Source: Amycolatopsis vastitatis (GTDB lineage Bacteria > Actinomycetota > Actinomycetes > Mycobacteriales > Pseudonocardiaceae). Taken from it: a stretch of 64,000 nt of DNA. This document shows positions 1 through 8,100 of this stretch, one piece after another. The translations under genes and the position numbers were made by a program. A model generated the notes under the pieces. That model was not told the origin of the DNA and made no database searches. It saw nothing but the letters and a program-made list of their open reading frames with translations. The stretch is from assembly GCF_002234595.1 (NCBI RefSeq), contig NZ_NMUL01000001.1, forward strand, positions 62,001-126,000. The letters run 5' to 3'. Within the stretch, counting starts at the first letter, position 1, and the number at the start of each line of letters is the position of its first letter.

Positions 1-1
1 G

Positions 2-475
2 ACGCGGCCGGTGCTGGTGCGGGCGTTCAACGTGCTGCGGCAGTACGCGGAGGACGAAGTCGCGGGCGCGTGGGGCCTGATGCTGGACTCGATGCCCGCC
101 GAGGGCCTCCTGGTCGAGGGCACGTGCGACGAGATCGGCCGGCTGTCGACGTGGGTGCTGGTCTCGCGGGCCGGGCCGGTCTCGCTGACGCTGTCGATGC
201 GGCTGGCCGGGCTGGACCGCCCGTCGACGGTGGCCGAGCGGCTGCCGAAGGCGCTGATCCACCGGAACGTGCCCGGCGAGCGCGTCCACGAGCTGGTGTC
301 CGCGTTGGACGCCTGCTGGGCCACGGCGGCGCCGCACCAGGCGTTCGGCGTGCGCTCGCGCTGGCTGGAAACGGTCCGGCTGCTGGTTTCCCGCGGCTGG
401 CCGGTGCTGGGCCCGCCGTCACGGATCCGGCTCGGCGAGCTGACGGTCCCCTGGCCGGCGGTCGCCCCCGGCTGA
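2..475 (+). CDS. SAM-dependent methyltransferase, C-terminal part (cut by window start)
   Basis: The open frame runs in from before base 1, so only the last 158 or so residues are present. It carries the stretch LVRAFNVLRQY, then LLVEGTCDEIGR, AERLPKALIHRNVPGERVH and the tail GELTVPW, which I recognise from a conserved actinobacterial methylase family. The SAM-binding N-terminal half would lie upstream, so the assignment rests on the tail alone. The ATG at 11 is internal, because homologous sequence continues before it. The substrate is unknown. A DedA gene follows 63 bp downstream on the same strand. Confidence 0.6.
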   Translation, partial: TRPVLVRAFNVLRQYAEDEVAGAWGLMLDSMPAEGLLVEGTCDEIGRLSTWVLVSRAGPVSLTLSMRLAGLDRPSTVAERLPKALIHRNVPGERVHELVSALDACWATAAPHQAFGVRSRWLETVRLLVSRGWPVLGPPSRIRLGELTVPWPAVAPG

Positions 476-538
476 ACGTTCACCAGGCCACCCCCGCTGC
501 GTCATCCGCAGGTGACCTTCGGTGATCACCATTGAGAC

Positions 539-1246
539 GTGGAACTCCTGGGGCAGGTCACCGAGCTGCTGCGCGACGCGCTAGGTTCGCCGTGGCTGTG
601 GCTGGCCGTCTTCGCCGTAGCCGGGCTGGACGCGCTGCTGCCGTTCATGCCCAGCGAGACGACCGTCGTCACCGTCGCCGTCCTGCTCGGGCCCGACCCC
701 GCGCAGCTCACCCTGCTCGCCGCGGTGGCCGCCGGAGGCGCGTGGGCGGGCGACTGCCTCGGGTACGCCGTCGGCCGGTACGCGGGGCCGCGGGCGATCG
801 CGCGGCTGCGGCGCGGGCCGGACGGCCGCCGTCGTTATGAGTGGGCCCGCGACCAGGTGCGGCACCACGGCGGGCTGCTGATCATCGCCGCCCGCTACCT
901 GCCGGGCGGGCGGGTCGCCAGCGCCCTCGCGAACGGCAGCCTCGGCTACCCGCCGGGCCGGTTCGTGACGCTCGACGTCGCCGGAGCGGCGATCTGGGCG
1001 GTGTACAGCGTCCTGATCGGCTTCGCGGGCGGAGCCGCTTTCGCCGACGAGCCAGGCAAGGGCCTGTTGCTGTCCTTCAGCCTCGGGCTGGGCTTGGTTT
1101 TCGCCATCGAAGCCGGGCGACGGCTACGGTCGGCTCATGCAGCTGCTCGAAGCGATCGACGTCCACGCCGACGGGCTCAAGCGGGCGGCATGTGCGGCCG
1201 GACCGGCGGCCCCGGTGCCGAACTGTCCGAAGTGGACTGTCGATGA
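539..1246 (+). CDS. DedA / SNARE-associated family membrane protein
   Basis: A 235-residue multi-pass membrane protein. DedA proteins are flippase- or transporter-like proteins that maintain the envelope. The visible family pattern is the early FMPSETTVVTVAVLLG, the glycine-rich GGAWAGDCLGYAVGR, and the R-Y-x-P-G-G-R block at RYLPGGRVASALANGS. The GTG at 539 is the only start before the first hydrophobic segment. The last 36 or so residues, after the final membrane helix, overlap the next gene by 110 bp and are Arg/Gly-rich. They look like translation of a shared region rather than a conserved domain. Confidence 0.8.
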   Translation: MELLGQVTELLRDALGSPWLWLAVFAVAGLDALLPFMPSETTVVTVAVLLGPDPAQLTLLAAVAAGGAWAGDCLGYAVGRYAGPRAIARLRRGPDGRRRYEWARDQVRHHGGLLIIAARYLPGGRVASALANGSLGYPPGRFVTLDVAGAAIWAVYSVLIGFAGGAAFADEPGKGLLLSFSLGLGLVFAIEAGRRLRSAHAAARSDRRPRRRAQAGGMCGRTGGPGAELSEVDCR

Positions 1247-1760
1247 GCTGGTGACGCACGTCGCGTTCGTGCACTGCTTCGTCGTCGGCCTGGCGGTGAA
1301 CCGGCCCGCGAAGCCGGCACCCCCGCCAGGCTGGGACGACGTCCTCGGGTGGTGGGACGGCCAGCGCCTCGCCCTGCGCGAAGCGTTGAGCCGCGACCCG
1401 GAAGCCCTGGCCTTCTCGCCGTACCCGGGCTTCGCGTCGACAGTCGGCGACTGGACGCGGCGCATGGCCCACGAGACGGCGATCCACCGCCTCGACGCCG
1501 AATCGGCGCTCGAGGACGGCCCGAAGACGCGCTTCTCGCCGGAGTTCGCGAACGACGGGATCGACGAATTCCTGACCTACCTCACCCCACGCCTGGGCAA
1601 CCGGGCCGACGTGCGCGTCACGACACCGGAGCGCACGTGGACCCTCGGCGAGCCGGCCGCCGAAGTCGACGGCGCCGCCGACGACGTCTACCGGGCGCTG
1701 TGGGGCCGTCCGCACCGGGCGTCCGTCACGGGTGACCTCGCACCGCTCGCGGCGCCCTGA
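1137..1760 (+). CDS. Maleylpyruvate isomerase N-terminal / TIGR03083-type DinB-fold protein
   Basis: 207 residues. The N-terminal half has the four-helix DinB-like pattern of the mycothiol-dependent maleylpyruvate isomerase N-terminal family: VPNCPKWTVDELVTHVAFVH early on, then RRMAHETAIHRLDAE near residue 115. The His residues in these blocks are the usual metal ligands. The C-terminal segment with WTLGEPAAEVDGAADDVYRALWGR matches the usual second domain. Members are mostly of unknown substrate, and mycothiol use is a family inference. The start overlaps the DedA tail, suggesting coupled transcription. purU begins 15 bp after the stop. Confidence 0.75.
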   Translation: MQLLEAIDVHADGLKRAACAAGPAAPVPNCPKWTVDELVTHVAFVHCFVVGLAVNRPAKPAPPPGWDDVLGWWDGQRLALREALSRDPEALAFSPYPGFASTVGDWTRRMAHETAIHRLDAESALEDGPKTRFSPEFANDGIDEFLTYLTPRLGNRADVRVTTPERTWTLGEPAAEVDGAADDVYRALWGRPHRASVTGDLAPLAAP

Positions 1761-1775
1761 CCAGCGCAAGGGACA

Positions 1776-2651
1776 ATGTCCGGCGTGACCGCTCCCGAAC
1801 GCCGCTACGTCATCACCTTCGGCTGCCCCGACCGCACCGGCATCATCGCCCGGATCTCCGGGTTCCTCGCCGAGCACGGCGGCTGGATCGTCGAGGCGGC
1901 CTACCACACCGACCCGGACACGGGCTGGTTCTTCACCCGCCAGGTGGTCCGGGCCGACTCGCTCCCCTTCGACGCCGCCGAGCTGCGCGTCCGCTTCGGC
2001 GAGGTGGCCGCGGACCTGTCCGCCGACTCGAGCTGGCAGGTCAGCGACACCGGCGAACGGCGCCGCGCGGTGATCCTCGTCTCGAAGGCCGGGCACTGCC
2101 TGTACGACCTGCTCGGCCGCGTCGCCTCGGGCGAACTGGACGTCGACATCGCCGCGGTGATCGGCAACCACGAGAGCCTCGGCGACATCACCCGTGCGCA
2201 CGGCATCCCGTTCCACCACGTGCCGTTCCCGGCCGGTGGCAAGGAAGCGGCGTTCGAGCAGGTGCGCAAGCTGGTCGACGAGCACGAGCCGCACGCGGTG
2301 GTGCTGGCGCGGTTCATGCAGATCCTGCCCGCCGACCTGTGCCGCGAGTGGGCGGGCCGGGCGATCAACATCCACCACAGCTTCCTGCCGTCGTTCATCG
2401 GCGCGAAGCCGTACCACCAGGCGCACACGCGCGGCGTGAAGCTGGTCGGCGCGACCTGCCACTACGTGACGGCCGACCTCGACGCGGGCCCGATCATCGA
2501 GCAGGACGTCATCCGCGTGGACCACGGCGACTCGGTCGAGGACATGGTCCGCAAGGGCCGGGACATCGAGAAGGTGACGCTGGCCCGCGGCCTGCGCTGG
2601 CACCTGGAGAACCGGGTGCTGGTGCACGGCAACCGGACGGTCGTGTTCTGA
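1776..2651 (+). CDS. purU: Formyltetrahydrofolate deformylase
   Basis: 291 residues, the usual length. It hydrolyses 10-formyl-THF to THF and formate, balancing the one-carbon pool and feeding formate to purine synthesis. Residues about 9-90 form an ACT regulatory domain (VITFGCPDRTGIIARISGFL). Residues about 96-285 form the formyltransferase fold. The catalytic Asn-His-Asp set is visible as N198 and H200 in INIHHSFLPS and D236 in ADLDAGPII. The start used lies 15 bp after the preceding stop. A strong hairpin follows the stop and separates it from the convergent dehydrogenase gene. Confidence 0.95.
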   Translation: MSGVTAPERRYVITFGCPDRTGIIARISGFLAEHGGWIVEAAYHTDPDTGWFFTRQVVRADSLPFDAAELRVRFGEVAADLSADSSWQVSDTGERRRAVILVSKAGHCLYDLLGRVASGELDVDIAAVIGNHESLGDITRAHGIPFHHVPFPAGGKEAAFEQVRKLVDEHEPHAVVLARFMQILPADLCREWAGRAINIHHSFLPSFIGAKPYHQAHTRGVKLVGATCHYVTADLDAGPIIEQDVIRVDHGDSVEDMVRKGRDIEKVTLARGLRWHLENRVLVHGNRTVVF

Positions 2652-2656
2652 CGCGG

Positions 2657-2700
2657 TCGTGAGTGCGTAACAGTGTTAGAACACTGTTACGCACTCACGA
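2657..2700. terminator. Bidirectional hairpin between convergent genes
   Basis: A perfect inverted repeat with 21-bp arms and a 2-nt centre; the left arm begins TCGTGAGTGCGTAACAGTGT. It lies between the purU stop and the dehydrogenase stop, so it can end transcription from both sides. A relative with the same GTCGTGAGTG edge occurs at 34707-34752, also between convergent genes. Confidence 0.8.
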
Positions 2701-2703
2701 GGG

Positions 2704-3753
2704 TCACGCGCCGATGGTCGAGGCGTCGATGACGAACCGGTAGCGCACGTCGGAGTTCTCGACGCGCTCGTAGGCCTCGTTGACCTTGTCGGCCGAGATC
2801 GTCTCGATCTCCGCGCCGATGCCGTGCTTCGCGCAGAAGTCCAGCATCTCCTGCGTCTCGGCGATGCCGCCGATCATCGAGCCGGCCAGCACCTTGTTGC
2901 CGCCGATCAGCGAGAAGGCGTTGTACGCCAGCGGTTCGCCGGGCGCGCCGACGTTGACCATCGCGCCGCCGACGCGCAGCAGGCCGAGGTAGGCGTCCAC
3001 CGGCAGCTTGGCCGACACGGTGTTGAGGATGATGTCGAACTTGCCGCGGAGGACGTCGAACGTCGACTCGTCGCTGGTCGCGTAGTACTCGGAAGCGCCC
3101 AGCTTGAGGCCGTCCTCCTGCTTCTTGAGGCTCTGGCTCAGGACCGTCACCTCGGCGCCCATCGCGGCGGCGATCTTGACGGCCATGTGGCCGAGCCCGC
3201 CGAGGCCGATCACGGCGACCTTCTTGCCGGGGCCGGCACCCCAGTGGTGCAGCGGCGAGTAGGTGGTGATGCCCGCGCACAGCAGCGGCGCGGCGACGTC
3301 GAGGTCGATGCCCTCCGGGATGCGGCAGACGAAGGCGTCCTTCACGACGATCTGGTTGCTGTAGCCGCCATAGGTGTTCTCGCCGTCCAAGCCGACGCTG
3401 TTGTACGTCTGGACGTTGCCGTTGACGCAGAACTGCTCGGTGCCGGCCAGGCAGTACTCGCACTCGCCGCAGGAGTCGACCATGCAGCCGACGCCGACGC
3501 GGTCGCCGACCTGGTACTTCGTCACGGCCGAGCCGACCGCGGCGACGACGCCGGCGATCTCGTGGCCCGGGACCATCGGGAAGATCGCCTGACCCCAGTC
3601 CTCCTTGGCCTGGTGGAGGTCGCTGTGGCAGATGCCGGCGTAGGCGATGTCGATCAGCACGTCTTCGGGACGCAGGTCACGGCGCTCGATCGTGGTCGGC
3701 GCCAGCGGCGCGCCCGGCGCCGGGGCGGCGATGGCGTGCGTGGTCGTGCTCAT
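2704..3753 (-). CDS. Zinc-dependent NAD(P) alcohol/aldehyde dehydrogenase (YahK/CAD type)
   Basis: A 349-residue MDR-superfamily enzyme that interconverts alcohols and aldehydes. Catalytic zinc ligands are visible at C42 (AGICHSD) and H64-E65 (VPGHEIAG). The structural zinc set is C95, C98, C101 and C109. The nucleotide-binding motif [11 protein letters not shown] lies near residue 175. The start is the ATG at 3753, which has GGAGGG six bases upstream; a longer frame from 3771 lacks this. The gene is divergent from a TetR regulator, with two palindromes between them, so induction by a TetR ligand, plausibly an aldehyde, is likely. Confidence 0.93.
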   Translation of the reverse strand: MSTTTHAIAAPAPGAPLAPTTIERRDLRPEDVLIDIAYAGICHSDLHQAKEDWGQAIFPMVPGHEIAGVVAAVGSAVTKYQVGDRVGVGCMVDSCGECEYCLAGTEQFCVNGNVQTYNSVGLDGENTYGGYSNQIVVKDAFVCRIPEGIDLDVAAPLLCAGITTYSPLHHWGAGPGKKVAVIGLGGLGHMAVKIAAAMGAEVTVLSQSLKKQEDGLKLGASEYYATSDESTFDVLRGKFDIILNTVSAKLPVDAYLGLLRVGGAMVNVGAPGEPLAYNAFSLIGGNKVLAGSMIGGIAETQEMLDFCAKHGIGAEIETISADKVNEAYERVENSDVRYRFVIDASTIGA

Positions 3754-3779
3754 GGAACCCTCCAAGTTCAAGTACCGTC

Positions 3780-3820
3780 GTAAGAGGTCTCATACATCAA
3801 CGACGTAAGAGGTCTCTTAC
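3780..3820. promoter_or_regulatory. Tandem TetR operators
   Basis: Two copies of GTAAGAG-GT-CTCWTAC lie at 3780-3795 (one arm imperfect, CTCATAC) and 3805-3820 (perfect 7-bp arms). Their starts are 25 bp apart. They sit in the 85-bp gap between the divergent dehydrogenase and TetR genes, so they are probably bound by that TetR protein. This is inference from position and symmetry. Confidence 0.7.
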
Positions 3821-3838
3821 ATATTCCGAGCGAGAGAT

Positions 3839-4450
3839 GTGAGCCAGGTCATGGGCGGCAAGTACCACCACGGCGACCTCCGCGGCGAGCTCGTGCGCGT
3901 CTCACTCGACCTGATCGCGGAGCAGGGGCTCGAAGGCTTCTCGGTCGCGGAGGTCGCGCGGCGGGCGAAGGTCAGTCCCGGTGCGCCCTACCGGCACTTC
4001 GCTTCCCGGGAAAGCCTGCTGGCCGAGGTGGCGGGCAACATCGCCTGCCAGCTCGCCGACCGAGTCACCGCGGCGGCCGCCGAACACGAGGACCCGGTGG
4101 ACGCCCTGGCCGCGGCGGCGGGCGCGTACACCCGCTACCTCATCGAGCGCCGGGCCGGGATGAACGTGATCTACGCCGACGGGCTCCACGGCCCGCAGCA
4201 CACCGGCCTGCACGACCAGACCCGGCGGCTGACCGACGAGTTCCTGCTGCGCTGCCTGGTGGTCGCCCCGGACCCGGCGACCGCGCTGGAGCTGATGGAG
4301 CAGCTGTTCACCCAGGCCCACGGCTACGGCACGTTCCAGCTCGACGGGGTCTTCGTGAAGCACGGCTATTCGACGGACCTGGTGGTGAAGAAGTCCTCGG
4401 AGGCCGCGCGGGCCGCGATCATGGGCCGGATCGTCGGTGGTGCCCGCTAG
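3839..4450 (+). CDS. TetR/AcrR family regulator of the divergent dehydrogenase
   Basis: 203 residues from the GTG at 3839. An ATG at 3851 would give a shorter N-terminus that fits the family better, as KYHHGDLR normally sits within about 10 residues of the start. The HTH is residues about 15-60 (SVAEVARRAKVSPGAPYRHF), followed by a ligand-binding C-terminal domain of the WHG type (EQLFTQAHGYG region). It is divergent from the alcohol dehydrogenase, with two palindromic operators in the gap, so it most likely represses both itself and the dehydrogenase. Confidence 0.9.
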   Translation: MSQVMGGKYHHGDLRGELVRVSLDLIAEQGLEGFSVAEVARRAKVSPGAPYRHFASRESLLAEVAGNIACQLADRVTAAAAEHEDPVDALAAAAGAYTRYLIERRAGMNVIYADGLHGPQHTGLHDQTRRLTDEFLLRCLVVAPDPATALELMEQLFTQAHGYGTFQLDGVFVKHGYSTDLVVKKSSEAARAAIMGRIVGGAR

Positions 4451-4459
4451 CTTGGGGGC

Positions 4460-5074
4460 ATGGGGATCATCGACTCACACGAAGCACTGCGCGCGATCGT
4501 CGGCGAGGCCGCCGAACTGACGCAGAAGAAGGTCATCGACCGGATCGACGAGCACGCGCGCACCCTGATCGAGCACTCACCGTTCGTCCTGCTGGCGACG
4601 TCGGCGCCGGACGGCAGCTGCGACGTCTCACCGCGCGGCGACCCGGCGGGCTCGGTGCTGGTGCTCGACGAGAAGACTCTGGTGCTCGCGGACCGGCCGG
4701 GCAACAAGCTGATCGACAGCTTCCGCAACATCGTCGACAACCCGCACGCGGGCCTGCTGTTCCTGGTGCCGGGCATGAACGAGACGCTGCGCGTCAACGG
4801 CCGCGCGACGCTGGTGTCGGAGGCGCCGTTCTTCGACTCGCTGGTGGTGAAGGGAAAGCGGCCGAAGCTCGCGGTGGTCGTCGAGGTCCGGGAGCTGTAC
4901 ATGCACTGCGCGAAGGCGTTCCTGCGGTCGTCGCTGTGGGACCCGTCGACGTGGCCGGACCGTTCGGCGCTGCCGTCGATGGGCACGATCATGCGGGACC
5001 AGCTGTCGCTGCCGACGTCCGCGGAGGAGCTGGACGCGCGGCTCGACGAACGGGCGATGACCCAGCAGTACTGA
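4460..5074 (+). CDS. FMN-dependent PPOX-family flavoprotein (MSMEG_1061 type)
   Basis: 204 residues of pyridoxamine-phosphate-oxidase split-barrel fold. The family pattern is FVLLATSAPDGSCDVSPRGDPAG, then LVLADRPGNKLIDSFRNI (flavin phosphate-binding region), and LYMHCAKAFLRSSLWDP near the C-terminus. This subfamily binds FMN; its physiological substrate is not known, so this is not a vitamin B6 enzyme call. The ATG at 4460 lies 9 bp after the TetR stop, so co-transcription with the regulator is likely. Confidence 0.88.
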   Translation: MGIIDSHEALRAIVGEAAELTQKKVIDRIDEHARTLIEHSPFVLLATSAPDGSCDVSPRGDPAGSVLVLDEKTLVLADRPGNKLIDSFRNIVDNPHAGLLFLVPGMNETLRVNGRATLVSEAPFFDSLVVKGKRPKLAVVVEVRELYMHCAKAFLRSSLWDPSTWPDRSALPSMGTIMRDQLSLPTSAEELDARLDERAMTQQY

Positions 5075-5289
5075 TCTCGGCGACCACGTCGAGCAGGCCG
5101 GGGAACCGCGCGTCGAACTCGTCCCTCCCGCAGGCGGACGAACGTGCCGTTCCCCGCGTCGCGCTGCCGCACCAGACCCGCCTGGCGCAGCACCTTCCAG
5201 TGGTGCGTGCGGGTCGACTTGGCGAGCGGCAACGGGAAAGACGAGCAGGCCCGCTCGCCGGCGTCGCCGCCGAGCTGTCGTACCTTCGG
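5064..5289 (-). pseudogene. ArsR-family HTH regulator remnant
   Basis: The minus strand encodes a recognisable winged-helix segment (PLAKSTRTHHWKVLRQAGLV, RQRDAGNGTFVRLRE) typical of the second half of small ArsR regulators. The frame then breaks at a GGGAGGG run near 5120-5128. Removing one G restores DEFDARFPGLLDVVAEIS, the normal family ending. A stop codon also lies just before the segment, so the first 30 or so residues of the HTH domain are missing and no start codon exists. It is therefore truncated and frameshifted. It overlaps the end of the upstream flavoprotein gene and abuts the promoter of the HAD gene. Confidence 0.65.
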
Positions 5290-5300
5290 TCAGGTACGAC
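5277..5300. promoter_or_regulatory. Inverted repeat upstream of HAD gene
   Basis: Arms GTCGTACC and GGTACGAC match perfectly over 8 bp with an 8-nt spacer. They end 25 bp before the HAD start codon and lie at the broken 5' end of the ArsR remnant. This is plausibly the former ArsR operator, or still a target of a paralogue. Confidence 0.45.
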
Positions 5301-5325
5301 AACCTTCGAACCTCCGGAGCGCCGC

Positions 5326-5949
5326 ATGCTGTGCGTGTTCGACGTCAACGAGACCCTGCTCGACCTCGCCCCGATGGACGCCCTCGTCGGCGGCCCCGAG
5401 CTGCGGCGCGAGTGGTTCGGGCTGGCCATCCACACCGTCCTGACCGTGACGGCGACCGGCGGGTACCAGGACTTCGCCGGCATCGCGGGCGCGGCCGCCG
5501 TCGAGGTGGCCGCCCGGCACGGGCGCGAGGTCGACCTCAAGAAGATCGGCGAAGGACTGCGGACCCTTCCCGCCCATCCGGACGTCGAAGCGGGCCTGGC
5601 GAAGCTGCGGGAGGCCGGCCACACCGTCGTCGCGCTCACGAACTCGCCGCTCGCCACCGCCGAGGCGCAGCTGCAGAACGCCGGGCTCGCTCCACTGTTC
5701 GACCGGATCTTCTCGGCCGAGCAGGCCGGCAGGCTCAAGCCCGCCCCGGAGCCGTACCACCAGGTCGTGGCCGCCTATCCCGGGAAGGAGGCGGTGATGA
5801 TCGCCGCGCACGACTGGGACATCGCGGGCGCGCAGGCGGCCGGGCTGCGGACGGCGTTGCTCGCCCGCCGCGGCGTCCGCCCGCTGCCCGGCTCACCCGA
5901 GCCGACGTACACGATCTCGGCCCTGCCGGAGCTGGCCGAGCTCCTCTAG
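5326..5949 (+). CDS. HAD superfamily hydrolase, haloacid dehalogenase type II
   Basis: 207 residues from the ATG at 5326, which has CCGGAG seven bases upstream. HAD motifs in order: motif I FDVNETLLDL with the nucleophile Asp at residue 5, motif II LTNSP near 107, motif III lysine in LKPAPEPYH near 137, and motif IV AAHDWDIAGAQAAG near 160. These proteins hydrolyse 2-haloacids or small phosphate esters; the substrate here is not predictable. The stop overlaps the stop of the convergent oxidoreductase by 4 bp. The neighbouring ArsR remnant suggests that it once had a dedicated regulator. Confidence 0.88.
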   Translation: MLCVFDVNETLLDLAPMDALVGGPELRREWFGLAIHTVLTVTATGGYQDFAGIAGAAAVEVAARHGREVDLKKIGEGLRTLPAHPDVEAGLAKLREAGHTVVALTNSPLATAEAQLQNAGLAPLFDRIFSAEQAGRLKPAPEPYHQVVAAYPGKEAVMIAAHDWDIAGAQAAGLRTALLARRGVRPLPGSPEPTYTISALPELAELL

Positions 5950-6953
5950 TCCGCGATGCGGACGAGCATCTTGCCGGTGTTGGCGCCGGACAGCAGGCCG
6001 AGGAACGCCTCGGGCGCGTTGCGGATGCCGTCGACGAAGGTCTCGGAGTACTTGATCTCGCCGGAGCTCACCAGCGGCGCGACCTCGCTGACGAACTGCT
6101 GCTGCAGGTGCCAGTGGTCGATCACCAGCAGGCCGCGGATGGTGAGCCGCTTGGCGATGACCTGCGCGAGGTTGCGCGGCGCCGGGGTCGGCTCGGTCGC
6201 GTTGTACGTGGAGATCATCCCGCAGATGGCGATCCGGCCGTGCACGGAGATGGCGTCGATGGCCGCTTCCAGGTGCTCGCCGCCGACGTTGTCGAAGTAG
6301 ACGTCGATGCCTTCGGGAGCCGCCTTGTGCAGCTGCTCGGCGACCGGGCCGTCCTTGTAGTTGAAGGCGGCGTCGAAGCCGAGGTCGTCGATCAGGTGGC
6401 GGACCTTCTCCGCCGAACCGGCCGAGCCGATGACGCGCTTGGCGCCCTTCAGCTTCGCGAGCTGGCCGACCAGCGAGCCGACGGCACCGGCCGCGCCGGA
6501 CACGAACACCGTGTCGCCCGGCTTGAACTCGGCCGACTCCAGCAGGCCCGAGTACGCGGTCAGGCCCGGCATGCCGAGCACGCCGAGGTACGTCGACAGC
6601 GGCGCCGCGGCGCCGTCGACCTTGACGTACCGGCCCGCGTCGAGCACGGCGTGGGTGCGCCAGCCGGCCTGGTGCAGCACGTGGTCACCCGGCTTGACAT
6701 CGTCCACATGGGACTCGACGACCTCGCCGACCGCGCCACCGGACATGACCTCGCCGACCTGGAACGGCGGCGCGTAGGACTTGACGTCCTTCATGCGGCC
6801 GCGCATCGCGGGGTCGACGCTCATGATCAGGTTGCGCACCAGGATCTGGCCGTCGCCCGCCGCCGGCACCTCGGTGTCGACGATTTCGAAGTTGTCGTGC
6901 GTCGGAACGCCTTCCGGACGCGAAGCCAGCCGGATTTCGGTCGCCGTGGTCAT
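5946..6953 (-). CDS. NADP-dependent oxidoreductase, zinc-independent MDR family (CurA/PTGR-like)
   Basis: 335 residues. Enzymes of this type reduce the C=C bond of enones and alkenals using NADPH. The protein lacks the zinc cysteines of alcohol dehydrogenases. It has the MDR nucleotide motif VSGAAGAVGSLVGQLAKLKG near residue 147, the early block IMSVDPAMRGRM and the late NVGGEHLEAAI. The ATG at 6953 is preceded by GGAGGAG with 6-nt spacing. It is convergent with the HAD gene (4-bp overlap). A short SRPBCC gene lies upstream on the same strand. Confidence 0.9.
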   Translation of the reverse strand: MTTATEIRLASRPEGVPTHDNFEIVDTEVPAAGDGQILVRNLIMSVDPAMRGRMKDVKSYAPPFQVGEVMSGGAVGEVVESHVDDVKPGDHVLHQAGWRTHAVLDAGRYVKVDGAAAPLSTYLGVLGMPGLTAYSGLLESAEFKPGDTVFVSGAAGAVGSLVGQLAKLKGAKRVIGSAGSAEKVRHLIDDLGFDAAFNYKDGPVAEQLHKAAPEGIDVYFDNVGGEHLEAAIDAISVHGRIAICGMISTYNATEPTPAPRNLAQVIAKRLTIRGLLVIDHWHLQQQFVSEVAPLVSSGEIKYSETFVDGIRNAPEAFLGLLSGANTGKMLVRIAD

Positions 6954-7048
6954 CGTCGAATCTCCTCCAAGTCTCGAAGCGGGGCAGACGCCCCGGATTC
7001 CACCCGATGTAACCAGCTAACCGGGGCGCAGATTCCGATTGTGATCGG

Positions 7049-7483
7049 TTACACGATCTCCGCAAGCTTGGCCAGCACACCGTCGTAGATCTTCTTCAGG
7101 CCACCGGGCGCGAAGGTCTTCTCGAAGAAGCCGCCGATGCCGCCCGCACCATCCCACGTGGTCTCGATCTTCACGACACTGCGTTCACCGGCTTCGGTGA
7201 CCGTCCACGTGGTGACCATGCTGGAGTTCGCGTCGGTCTCGACCAGCGTGCCGGGCTTCGGCTCGGTGACGGTGGCCTTGACGTCGCGCACCCGCTTCGA
7301 CGTCGCCTGCAGCTTCCACCCGGCCTTGGTCCCGGCGCCGACGCCGCCCTCGGTCACCTCGTAGTCGCGGTAATGCTCGGTGAGCAGCTTCGGACGCGTT
7401 TCGGCGTAGTCGGCGACGAGCGCGCGGACCTTGTCGGCCGGAGCGTCGATCGTGCGCTCCGCGGTGGCCGTGACCTTACCCAT
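7049..7483 (-). CDS. SRPBCC-family lipid/polyketide-binding fold protein
   Basis: 144 residues. It shows the START/Bet v1-like pattern: ATAERTIDAPADKVRALVADY at the N-terminus, central strands with TTWTVTEAGERSVVKIETTW, and a C-terminal amphipathic helix (KKIYDGVLAKLAEIV). The ATG at 7483 has AAGGAG five bases upstream, so I prefer it to a longer frame from 7519. The ligand is unknown. The gap to the oxidoreductase downstream (95 bp) leaves room for a separate promoter. A MarR gene is divergent about 115 bp away. Confidence 0.8.
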   Translation of the reverse strand: MGKVTATAERTIDAPADKVRALVADYAETRPKLLTEHYRDYEVTEGGVGAGTKAGWKLQATSKRVRDVKATVTEPKPGTLVETDANSSMVTTWTVTEAGERSVVKIETTWDGAGGIGGFFEKTFAPGGLKKIYDGVLAKLAEIV

Positions 7484-7584
7484 TTCACTCCTTCTTCGAA
7501 GTTCGCGAACAGGCTCCACGATTTCACCGCCACGCGCACGTCCGGCGGGCGGCCTCGGCGGTTAGGCTGCCCGTAGTCCAGATG

Positions 7585-7599
7585 ATACGAGGGCCGTAT
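7585..7599. promoter_or_regulatory. Short palindrome over MarR start codon
   Basis: ATACG and CGTAT arms flank a 5-nt spacer directly over the MarR start codon, a position that would suit autorepression. The arms are short, so this is a weak call. Confidence 0.3.
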
Positions 7600-8071
7600 G
7601 AGTTCGCGAGCGGGCCGCCGCCGGTCGACCGTGGTGGTGAAGGAGTCGTTGCGGGAGCTGCGCAACCAGCTTTCGCTGCTGAACCACCAGGTCAGCGCGC
7701 ACCTGGGCCTCAAGGACGTCGACCTGGACTGCCTCGAGCTGATCGCCCGGCACGGTCCGCTGAGCCCGAGCGCGCTCGCCCGCCGCGCGGGCCTGCACCC
7801 GGCGACGATGACCGGCATCCTCGACCGGCTCCAGAAGGGCGGCTGGATCGTCCGCGAACGCGACCCCGAGGCGGCCGACCGGCGCGCGGTCGCCGTGCGC
7901 GCGGTCCGCGGCCGCAACGCCGAGCTCTTCCGGCTCTACGCGGGGATGAACACCGCGATGGACGAGCTCTGCGCCGGCTACAGCGAGGACGAACTGGCGC
8001 TGATCGCCGGTTTCCTCCGCCGCGCGACGTCGGCGGGGCACACCGCGACCGGTGACCTGGCTAACGGCTGA
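7598..8071 (+). CDS. MarR family transcriptional regulator
   Basis: 157 residues with a winged-helix DNA-binding domain: LSPSALARRAGLHPATMTGILDRLQKGGWIVRERDPEAADRRAVAV. This contains the recognition helix followed by the D-x-R-D-R-R-type wing (EAADRRA). Flanking helices would form the dimer interface. The ATG at 7598 lies within a small palindrome, consistent with autoregulation. Divergent from the SRPBCC gene and upstream of a methyltransferase, it could control either; the ligand is unknown. Confidence 0.88.
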   Translation: MSSRAGRRRSTVVVKESLRELRNQLSLLNHQVSAHLGLKDVDLDCLELIARHGPLSPSALARRAGLHPATMTGILDRLQKGGWIVRERDPEAADRRAVAVRAVRGRNAELFRLYAGMNTAMDELCAGYSEDELALIAGFLRRATSAGHTATGDLANG

Positions 8072-8100
8072 CCAGCGGTTTTTGTGCTGTACTCCTCGTC

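Noticed and set aside
1077..2627. A 516-codon minus-strand frame over the DinB-fold and purU genes
   Set aside because: It is antisense to two well-recognised genes and has no domain, start context or family match.
5331..7088. A 585-codon plus-strand frame over the HAD and NADP oxidoreductase genes
   Set aside because: It is out of frame with the HAD gene and antisense to the oxidoreductase, both of which have complete motifs.
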